Shown here in pieces: positions 57,215 through 64,000 of a DNA stretch of 64,000 nt. The notes under the pieces are model-generated. The model saw only the letters and a list, made by a program, of their open reading frames with translations. It did no database searches and was not told the DNA's origin. Origin of the DNA: JBDTSW01 sp963797835 (GTDB lineage: Bacteria > Actinomycetota > Thermoleophilia > Solirubrobacterales > 70-9); assembly GCA_963797835.1 (NCBI GenBank), contig CAWCRN010000024.1:372001-436000 (forward strand), read 5' to 3'. The stretch's first letter is position 1. Each line of letters opens with the position of its first letter. Both the position numbers and the translations under genes were made by a program.

Positions 57215-57897
57215 CTAGAGACGGGCGCGGCAGCGCGCTCGGGGATGCCGGCCAGCCACGCGCGCCACTCGTCGACACCCTCGCCGGTGCGCGCGCTCAC
57301 CAGCAGGTGCTCGACGCCGGGGTTGACGGCGTCGAGGTTCGCGAGGAACCGGTCCATGTCGAAGTCGACGTGGGGGAGGAGGTCGATCTTGTTGACCACG
57401 ACCATCTCGCAGCTGCGGAACATGAGCGGGTACTTGAGCGGCTTGTCCTCGCCCTCGGCGACCGAGGCGACCATCGCCTTCACGTCCTCGCCGATGCGGA
57501 ACTCGGCCGGGCACACGAGGTTGCCCACGTTCTCGACGATCAGCAGGTCGATCTCGTCCAGCGGCAGCGCGGGCATCGCCGAGCGGACCATGTTGGCGTC
57601 GAGGTGGCACTCGCCGCCGAAGCCCGAGTCGGTGTTGAGCTGGGTCACCGGGATGTGGAGGCCGGCGAGGCGGTCGGCGTCGAGGCTGCCCTGGACGTCG
57701 CCCTCGAGCACACCGACCCGTGGGCTCTCAGGTCCGTCGAGCGCCCGCTCGAGCAGCGTGGTCTTGCCGGAGCCCGGGGCGCTCATCAGGTTGAGCACGC
57801 TGACGCCGGCGCGGTCGAAGTCGTCGCGGTTGGCGCGGGCGATCGTCTCGTTCGCGTCGAGCGCGTCCTCGGTGACCCTGACCTTGGTGCGGTGCAT
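57215..57897 (-). CDS. hypB: Hydrogenase nickel-incorporation GTPase HypB
   Basis: About 227-residue SIMIBI GTPase that hands nickel to the hydrogenase large subunit with HypA. Walker A at residues 40-47 (APGSGKTT); G-domain metal site Cys97-His98 (GGECHLD) and Cys129 (VGNLVCP), equal to Cys166/His167/Cys198 of E. coli HypB; NKIDLLPHVDFD for guanine recognition. It has neither the N-terminal CXXCGC motif nor a His-rich stretch. No stop in frame before the SIS gene; a shift near 57225 would restore TAG at 57215. AGGAGGAGAGG precedes the ATG. Confidence 0.94.
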
Positions 57898-57906
57898 CCT
57901 CTCCTC

Positions 57907-58302
57907 CTAGGTTAGGGACGCCTCGGCGTCCTCAACCTCGATCGACTCTACCTCCAGCTCCCCGCCGGCCTCGATCTCGCCCGGGACGCCGCAATCCGGG
58001 CACCGGAAGACCGGCAGGGCGAGCTCGGCCCCGACCGCCTCGTGGCTCGCGACCGGCTGCGGCGCCGGGTCCCACTCGCGCGCGCACTCGGGGCAGCGCA
58101 GCAGCGCCGGGACCAGCTCGTGCTCGAGCTCGGCCCCCTCGCAAAGGGTGTCGCGGGCGACGATCCCGAAGTAGAAGTCGAGGGAGTCGAAGACGACCTG
58201 GCGCATCGTCCCGAGGCGGAGGCTGATCAGCTTCACGCGCCGCCCGCCGGCGTGCTTGGCGGCGGTGTCGACGACGGCCTGCGCGATCGACAGCTCGTGC
58301 AT
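57907..58302 (-). CDS. hypA: Hydrogenase nickel metallochaperone HypA
   Basis: 131 residues. Nickel-binding N-terminus MHELSIAQAV (His2), zinc site Cys70/Cys73 and Cys101/Cys104 (CPEC, CPDC). Slightly longer than usual through an acidic C-terminal tail. Delivers nickel with HypB. ATG overlaps the stop of the protease gene (TGATG); hypB begins 9 bases after its stop. Confidence 0.95.
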   Translation of the reverse strand: MHELSIAQAVVDTAAKHAGGRRVKLISLRLGTMRQVVFDSLDFYFGIVARDTLCEGAELEHELVPALLRCPECAREWDPAPQPVASHEAVGAELALPVFRCPDCGVPGEIEAGGELEVESIEVEDAEASLT

Positions 58303-58829
58303 CAGGTTCCCGCTTCGGCCTCGGCGTCCTCGTAGGCGGCGTCGGTCTGAAGCTCGGCGATCGTGTCGAGCACGAGGTCGACCGCGCGGCCCACGGCCGC
58401 CTCGACCTCGGGCGAGAGGGCCAGGCCCATCTCCTCGACCGAGGAGGGCTCGCAGGCGACGACGGTGACCTTTCCCGGCGAGCCGCCGACGGTCTTGATG
58501 AAGCGCAGCACGGTCTGCGGGTCCATCGCGTGCGGGTTGACCACCTCTCCGTCGTCGATCGGCTTGATCTCCTCGTCGTGGGGGTCGATCACGTAGAGCG
58601 TCCCCGGCTCGCCGCCCTGCTGGCTCGAGTCCACGAGGAGCAGCGCGTCGTAGCCGCGCATCACCTCGTAGGCGAGGTCGAGGCCGCCGGTGCCGAAGTC
58701 GAGCACGGTGACCCCTTCGGGCAGCTCCAGCTCGCCGAGCCGCTTCACCACCGCGCTGCCGAAGCCGTCGTCGGAGAGCCAGGAGTTGCCGACGCCGGCA
58801 ACCAGGATCTGGCGCTGGCGCTCAGCCAT
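58302..58829 (-). CDS. [NiFe]-hydrogenase maturation endopeptidase (HyaD/HybD family)
   Basis: 175 residues. Cuts the C-terminal extension of the large subunit after nickel loading. Opens ILVAGVGNSWLSDDGFG, in which the family's nickel-sensing Glu (GxGNxLxxDEG) is Asp21; the second and third ligands are likely the Asp in LLLVDSSQQGG and the His in VNPHAMDPQTVL. Overlaps both neighbours by a few bases, within the operon. Confidence 0.9.
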   Translation of the reverse strand: MAERQRQILVAGVGNSWLSDDGFGSAVVKRLGELELPEGVTVLDFGTGGLDLAYEVMRGYDALLLVDSSQQGGEPGTLYVIDPHDEEIKPIDDGEVVNPHAMDPQTVLRFIKTVGGSPGKVTVVACEPSSVEEMGLALSPEVEAAVGRAVDLVLDTIAELQTDAAYEDAEAEAGT

Positions 58830-59963
58830 CGGGCGGCTCGACCTCGTCGGAGGAGAAGAACAGGTAGCGGCCCGTCTCCCGGAACAGCGGCTGGGCCGGG
58901 TCGTCGTCGACGGTGACGCCGATGTGGGCGCGGTCGTCGAAGTCGTGGTAGATCCGCTCGATGGTCGCCATCTTGCCCGCCAGCATCTTGTCGTAGACGT
59001 CGCGGTCGGTACGCGGGCGCAGCACCACCTTGCCGCCCTTGGTGAAGGTGACGCCGCCGACCTCGATGGTGGCCTCGCCGGGGTTCGGGTGCCCGGGCTC
59101 GGCGCCCGACTCCGAGAGGCGCCCGTGCAGGCTCATGATCTCCTCGGGGGTCGTCTCCGCGGCCCGCTCGACCATCTCGCGGACGGCCGGGTCCTGCTCC
59201 GCGATCTCCGCGCGCTCCGAGTCGCTCAGGGCGTGGACGTGGAGCAGGAGCGCCTCCTCGATCTCGGTCGAGTCGAACAGGTTGCCCAGGCTCTCGGGCG
59301 CCATGCTCGGGTGGTCGGGAAGGACGATCGCCGCGCCCAGCATCGCGGTGTCGGTCGGGCTCGCCAGCACCGGCCAGGTGTTGACGCTCTCGCAGGCTTC
59401 GACCTCGTCGCCCCACGCCCCCTTGGTGTCGAGCGGGGAGACGAAGCGGCCGCCGGTGACCTCCGCGACGACGTGGGTGGACATCAGGCTCGAGCGCAGA
59501 GCCTCGGTGCGCTCGAGCTCCGCGGCGCCGGGGCCCAGCTCGGTCGTGTTGTGGACGCAGAGCTTCACCCGCACGAGGCCGTCGCGGATAGCCTCGGCGC
59601 GCATCCGCACCCGGCCCGTCATCCTCTCCTCGCCCTCGACGGAGAACTCCTCGCCCCGGCCCTCGGCGAGCTCGGCCAGCGGGGTGGGGGGAGGTCGATC
59701 CGGGTCGGCCCCGCCTGGTGGCGCTCGCCCTCGAGGTAAGGAACGTGAAGGTGCCGGCGAGCGCGGCCTCAGGGCCGGCCTCGACCACGGCACTCCATCC
59801 GCAGGTGGTCGAACGTGGCGTCGCTGGCCTCGGCGTAGGCCGGCGGGTAGACGATCCCGAACGGGGTCGGCGTCGCGTTCTTGGTCGCTCCGGGCGTGTA
59901 GGGGTAGAGCGCGTAGCCCTCGTAGAGCAGGGAGTCCAGCAGGCTCTCGAGCGCCTTCTCCAT
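58822..59963 (-). CDS. Conserved hydrogenase-cluster protein, unknown (frameshifted)
   Basis: About 380 residues. N-terminus LESLLDSLLYEGYALYPYTP then GATKNATPTPFGIVYPPAY; middle NTTELGPGAAELERTEALRS and ESVNTWPVLASPTDTAMLGA; end IGVTVDDDPAQPLFRETGRY then LFFSSDEVEP. I recall this type of protein from actinobacterial group 1h hydrogenase clusters but know no function for it. The conserved YPYTPGA-KN opening and PSMAPES motif may be a site. A shift region lies at 59690-59775. ATG overlaps the preceding stop (TGATG). Confidence 0.75.
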
Positions 59964-60720
59964 CAGCCCTCCTCCTCGGGGGCACCGTCGAGCAGCTCGC
60001 CCACCGTCGCGTCGAACGTCGGCATCGCGCGCTCTGCCTTGCGGCCGCTCGAGGCGCTCGATCGTCGCCTGTGTCGAGCGCGATCCAGCCCCGGAACGGG
60101 TAGCTCGCCTCGATCATCGCCCGCCAGGCCGCGAACCGGCATCTGAAAGCGCGCCGAGCAGTCCCAGGGCACCTGGGTCAGCTGCATCCGGCCGTCGTCC
60201 GCCTCCCAGATCACGGTGCCGTTGAAGTGGAACCGAAGGGGCGCCTCGCCGCCGCTCAGGCCCGCGAAGTACTTGGTCGCGCCCACCTCGTGGTCGTAGG
60301 TGCACGCCAGCTCGAGCCCGAAGCGGGTCGATCCGGTGAAGCTCGGCACCAGCACCTCGGTCTGCGCCCAGCGCAGGCTGGAGGTCGTGGACGCCCATCG
60401 CTCGGGCTCGCCGAACAGCTCGACCAGCCGCTCGCGCTCGGCGTCGTCGTAGCGGCGCTTCGAGGGCTCGATCTCGATCATCGCGGTGAGGGCGACGGTG
60501 TAGATGCTGCGGCCGGTCGCCTCGGTGGCCTCGACCTCGAACCGGAGGGTCGGGGAGGCGGCCCGCTCGACGTGGCGGACGCCCACGACGCAGAACTCCG
60601 GCACCGGGCGGTCGGTCGGCTGCGAGGTCTCGGTCGCCTCGTCGGCGAGCGCGCGCGCCGCCTGGGCGCCGGCCCCCTTGTCGGTCGGACGGCGGCCCCG
60701 TTCCCGTCGGTGTCGCTCAT
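59963..60720 (-). CDS. DUF6084-like hydrogenase-cluster protein (frameshifted)
   Basis: About 250 residues. Core PEFCVVGVRHVERAASPTL, RFEVEATEATGRSIYTVALT, RYDDAERERLVELFGEPERW, WAQTEVLVPSFTGSTRFGLE and LACTYDHEVGATKYFAGLSG. This resembles the DUF6084 family annotated in actinobacterial hydrogenase operons (from memory, not searched). Beta-rich, no metal motif, no TM. Shifts near 60678, 60110 and 60050. ATGA overlap with the upstream DUF5947-like gene. Confidence 0.72.
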
Positions 60721-61404
60721 GCCGGGGCGCTCCGGGATCGCAGCTCCTCGAAGAAGCCGGCGATCGCCTCCTCGGGGCCGGTCCCGCCCGAGATCCCCTC
60801 CCAGCCGACCTTGACCAGGCCGACGAGCCGGTAGCACTCGTCGATCGGGACGATCGCGTGCTGGGGCGGATCGGCCATGCGGTTGACCAGCAGCGCCTCG
60901 CCGTCGGCATCGAGGCTCTCGAGGACGGGGTTGGCCTCCATCAGCCGCTGCCAGGCGTCGAGGTCCAGCTCGGACTCCATCGAGCCGGCCGGGCTGGGGT
61001 AGAAGGCGACGACCCCGTCGGCGGTGGTCGAGTTCAGGAAGAAGGCGAGGCCGATCGGGATCTGGAACGAGGCCCAGAGCTCGTCGGAGAGCTCGAAGTC
61101 GTCGAGCCAGACGACCCGGGTGCCGGTGGGGCGCAGCTCGGGATCACCGGAGCGAAGCGCCACGCAGGGCTCGCAGGCGCAGAGGATCTGGCGCTCGGTG
61201 AGGTGCAGCAGGTGGCGGTGGTCGGCGGGGATCTCGTTCCCGCAGAGGTCGCAACGCTCCGCGCCGGTGAGCCCGTGGGGTCAGACCCCCGGCGGGCGTC
61301 TGACCCCGGTTCCCGTCAGCCCGGTTTGCGGTCAGCCGCCTCAGCCCCGACACCATCTCGCGCTCGCTGGCGGGAGGAGGTCAGCCGGCAGTGGAGTCGC
61401 TCAT
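60717..61404 (-). CDS. DUF5947-like hydrogenase-cluster protein (frameshifted)
   Basis: About 225 residues. N-terminal metal-binding motif ERCDLCGNEIPADHRHLLHL followed by ERQILCACEPC (four or five cysteines and several histidines, zinc-ribbon-like). Then VVWLDDFELSDELWASFQIP and IGLAFFLNSTTADGVVAFYP; end EEAIAGFFEELRSRS. Resembles DUF5947, also seen beside hydrogenase genes (from memory). The N-terminal 40 codons contain a GGGGTCAGACCCC repeat and two shifts. ATG overlaps the NifU/Rieske stop (ATGA). Confidence 0.75.
61277..61307. repeat. GGGGTCAGACCCC palindrome plus half copy
   Basis: Perfect 13-base palindrome at 61277-61289 followed by CGTCTGACCCC at 61297-61307. Lies inside the N-terminal coding part of the DUF5947-like gene. 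Sister of the copy at 8334-8346. Confidence 0.6.
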
Positions 61405-62324
61405 GCGGCCAGCGCCACGCGGGTGCCCTCGGGGCCGCCCAGCAGCGGCACCGGCTCGAGCTGGAGGCGGTCGTCGTCCAGCGAGCGCCCCGCCCGCGGC
61501 AGGTGGAAGTTGCGCGAGCACTCGGGGCAGGTGAGCGTCCCGTCGCTGAGCTCACCGTCGTGGAGGGGGGACTCGCAGCCTGCGCAGCTGTCGCGGTAGG
61601 CGAGCAGGCCGCCCTCGACCCGGGCGACGACCAGCGGCACGCCCGCGACCTCCATGGCCCTCACCTCGCCCTCGACGACGTGCTCGGCGCCGGCGAGCTC
61701 GAACCAGCTCGGCTGCACGCCCGCCTCGCCCGGCGCGACCTGAAGCACGGGGAGCTCGGTGGCGCTGCCCGAGACGATCGGCTGCATGCTCTCGGCGCCC
61801 TCGACGATCAGCGCCTCGAGGTCAGGCGCCGCCTCGTCGAGCGCCTGCTTGATCGCCAGCTCCAGCGTGGAGGTCGAGGCCGGGCAGGTCTTGCAGCTGC
61901 CCTCGAGCGAGATCCGGGCGGTGCCGTCCTTCATCTCGAGCAGCTCGACGTTGCCGCCGTGGCTCTCCATGTAGGGGCGAACGCTCTCCAGCGCCTCTCG
62001 CACCCGGTCCTCGAGCGGCACGGGGTAGAGGTCGTGGATCAGCATCAGGCTGGCCACGAGCCCGTCGTTCTGGAGCTGCTCCTTCACCTCGGCGCCGGTC
62101 TCCCCGGCCTCGTCGATCGCCGCGAAGATCCGCTCGAGGCCCTCGCCGTAGAGCTCGAGCACGGCGGAGACCAGCTCGTCCGCGCTCTCACGCGCCGCCG
62201 GGTCGGGGAGCTGTGCGAGGCGCTCGGTCAGCTCCTGGACCCGGGCCACCAGCGCCTCCGGGGCGGGCGACCCGAGCTCCGCCGCCGCGGCGGCGGAGCT
62301 TCCATTCGTCTGTTCGGCTGCCAT
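61401..62324 (-). CDS. NifU-like plus Rieske-like fusion protein
   Basis: 307 residues, intact. Residues 1-100 are helical. The NifU C-terminal domain spans about 105-185 with the cluster cysteines Cys144 and Cys147 (GSCKTCPAS). A Rieske-ferredoxin fold spans about 190-300. In the latter the usual C-x-H and C-x2-H ligands are replaced by C247-x2-C250 (SCAGCESPLHDG) and C266-x2-C269 (LTCPECSRNF), so it should bind its metal through four cysteines. It directly follows the large subunit gene, so Fe-S delivery or electron transfer for the hydrogenase is likely. Confidence 0.88.
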   Translation of the reverse strand: MAAEQTNGSSAAAAAELGSPAPEALVARVQELTERLAQLPDPAARESADELVSAVLELYGEGLERIFAAIDEAGETGAEVKEQLQNDGLVASLMLIHDLYPVPLEDRVREALESVRPYMESHGGNVELLEMKDGTARISLEGSCKTCPASTSTLELAIKQALDEAAPDLEALIVEGAESMQPIVSGSATELPVLQVAPGEAGVQPSWFELAGAEHVVEGEVRAMEVAGVPLVVARVEGGLLAYRDSCAGCESPLHDGELSDGTLTCPECSRNFHLPRAGRSLDDDRLQLEPVPLLGGPEGTRVALAA

Positions 62325-62352
62325 GCCTATGTCGACCTGCCTCCCCGGCAGC

Positions 62353-64000
62353 TCAGCACATCCCCGTCGGCGTGTGCTGGACCTTGCGCACCTGGCCCGC
62401 CGCCGTACATGTGCACGCCGCACGGCAGGCACGGGTCGAAGCTGCGCACGGCCCGCATGATGTCGACGCCCTTGAAGTTCTCCGGGCCGTTCTCCTCGAA
62501 GATCGGGGTGTTCTGCACCGCGTCCTCGTAGGGGCCGGGAGTCCCGTAGACGTCGCGAACGCTGGCGTTCCACGGCGTCGGCGGGTAGGGCTGGTAGTTG
62601 GCGATTTTGCCGTCCTGGATGACCATGTGATGCGAGAGGACTCCGCGGGCCGCCTCGTGGAAACCGACGCTTACGGCCTCCTGCGGCACCTTGAAGTCGT
62701 TCCAGCTCTTGGTCCGTCCGGCGCGGATCTCGGTGAGCGCCCGCTCCAGGCAATGCAGGCCGATCAGGGCCGAGTACGCCTGGTGATACGTGCGGGCGCG
62801 GTCGCGCTCGATCGCGTTCGACTTCTCCGGGACCTTCCACTCCATCTCGACCTCGGGGAAGCTGGCCGTCCGGGGCAGCACCATCTGGATCGAGTTCCCG
62901 GTCGCCTTCGCGTAGCCGAAGTCGACGATGCCGGCCTTCGCCGTGCACCACTGGCGCGCGAACGGCCCGCCGCCGGTGTCGCAGCAGACGTACTTGTCGT
63001 TGCGCTTGTCGTACATCCGGGGCGAGACGACCCACGAGTACTTGTCCGTGAAGTCGCGCGCCTGCGGCCGCGGCAGCGTCACCTTGTTCCAGGGGTGGCG
63101 CGGGTCCACGTCGTTGCCGAGCGGGTCCTTGGTCACGAACGGCTCCTGGCTGTCGGTCCAGTCGTCGAAGTACGACGACCCGAGCAGGATCCGGATCATG
63201 AGGTTGATCTCGACGAGGTCCGTCGTGATCAGCTCGCCGTCGAAGGCGACCCCGGGGGTGATGTACCGCTTGTTCCCCCACTCGTCCATGTTCTCGTAGC
63301 GGTAGTCGACGTAGTCGGGGTCGTCGAAGCAGCCCCAGTTGACGAGGTTGGTGTCGCGGTAGCCGACCATGTCGTACCCCGGCAACTCCCTCAGGAAGAA
63401 GTCGTAGAGGTCGTCGTGCATCGGCACGCTGCGCTTGACGTAGTCGAAGTAGCGCATCAGCCGCACGTAGTAGTCGGTGCACGTCTGGTGCGTGATGTGC
63501 GCGCTGCACCCACCCGGGAGGATGGTCGAGGGGTGCGTGTGGCGCCCGCCGAACAGGCAGTACATCTCGCGCGTGTAGCGGGCCACCTGGAGGGTCTCGA
63601 GGTAGAACTCGCCGGTGAACGGGTTCAGCGACCGCATGATGTCGGCGATCGTCCGGTAGCCGTGGATGTCGCCACCTGGCGCGAGCTCCTGCTCCGCCTT
63701 CTGGAGCAGCGACGGGTTGGTCTCCTTGACCATCTGCTCGCAGAAGTCCACGTTGCACATGCAGTCGTTGAAGATCGCGTGGTCGAACATGTAGTCAGCG
63801 GTCTCGGCCAGGTTGTACGCGAGGTCGCCCAGCGGGGGCGGCTTCACGCCGTAGGCCATGTTCTGGTTGAGACACGAGCAGGTGCAGTGGTTGTCACCGC
63901 AGATGCCGCAGATGCGCGAGGTGATGAAGTGCGCGTCGCGCGGGTCGATCCCCTTCATGAAGATGTCGAACCCGCGGAAGATCATCGAGGTCGAGTAGCA
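62353..64000 (-). CDS. [NiFe]-hydrogenase large subunit, group 1h-type (5' partial, one frameshift)
   Basis: Catalytic subunit that oxidises H2. Nickel ligands are in the L1 motif SRICGICGDNH and the L2 motif DPCLPCGVHMY, with supporting CTCSCLNQNMAYG and RYTREMYCLFGGRHTHPST. These segments fit the high-affinity group 1h (formerly group 5) type of actinobacteria, which scavenges atmospheric H2; this subtype is from memory. A shift near 62395 sends the frame past the expected end; corrected, it ends GGGQVRKVQHTPTGMC, the tail removed by the endopeptidase. The start and the small subunit lie beyond the right edge. Confidence 0.95.

Noticed and set aside
56509..57897. Apparent HypB-SIS fusion
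   Set aside because: HypB ends at the usual length and a stop is present in the neighbouring frame at 57215; the SIS gene has its own ATG.

Overview
The window is a high-GC (about 70%) chromosomal segment of an actinobacterium. I infer an Actinomycetota lineage near class Thermoleophilia/Solirubrobacterales. The grounds are many leaderless -10 promoters, an MmpL-type exporter, a MarP-type protease beside a penicillin-binding protein, a wax-ester synthase/DGAT, the MEP-pathway gene ispH, and a large group 1h-type uptake [NiFe]-hydrogenase operon. The species assignment is inference; no rRNA gene is present. Many conserved genes carry 1-base indels, often a duplicated G, C or T. I read these mostly as sequence errors and annotate the genes through them.

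Layout. 1-8.3 kb: an FtsX-type permease (cut by the left edge), S-adenosylhomocysteinase, a glycolipid-binding-domain protein, an NDP-sugar pyrophosphorylase, two thioredoxin-fold proteins, homoserine kinase and a DUF1992 protein. 7.9-15.9 kb: an NTF2-like protein, a PLP decarboxylase, an orphan ParA ATPase and the large glutamate synthase. 16-25.6 kb: an MMPL exporter with a palindromic operator, an array of alternating GCGACAG boxes, zinc-ribbon/FHA and SRPBCC proteins, a lipoprotein, a penicillin-binding protein divergent from a MarP-like protease, an HxlR regulator coupled to an NAD(P)-binding oxidoreductase, and a gamma-glutamylcyclotransferase-like protein. 25.6-32.1 kb: an AddA/AddB-like helicase-nuclease pair. 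32-38.9 kb: an HAD phosphatase, a DUF4331-TPR secreted/anchored pair, FxsA, a MIP18-family Fe-S assembly protein and a secreted protein.

38.9-43.7 kb looks like an accessory patch. It begins with what matches the 3' end of RNase P RNA followed by a terminator, abutting a truncated tyrosine integrase (an attachment-site scar). A membrane protein, a universal stress protein, small ORFs and a GH15 glycosidase behind a short upstream ORF follow. 43.8-53.4 kb: an EamA-type transporter, a secreted trypsin-like protease, WS/DGAT and patatin phospholipase genes sharing interlocked divergent promoters, an M28 peptidase, a DUF4242 protein, ispH, a GNAT acetyltransferase and a badly broken GHMP kinase.

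53.4-64 kb is the hydrogenase operon, transcribed right to left: the catalytic large subunit (cut by the right edge), a NifU/Rieske-like fusion, three poorly understood hydrogenase-linked proteins (DUF5947-like, DUF6084-like and a conserved ~380-aa protein), a HyaD-type endopeptidase, HypA, HypB, a tandem-SIS protein and HypF. A convergent histidine-rich ORF lies just beyond. Genes overlap by 1-11 bases, so the products should be made together. HypA/HypB/HypF and the protease mature the NiFe site. The unassigned genes are the best candidates here for an incompletely described system, plausibly in cluster delivery, electron transfer or assembly. hypC, hypD and hypE are not in the window.
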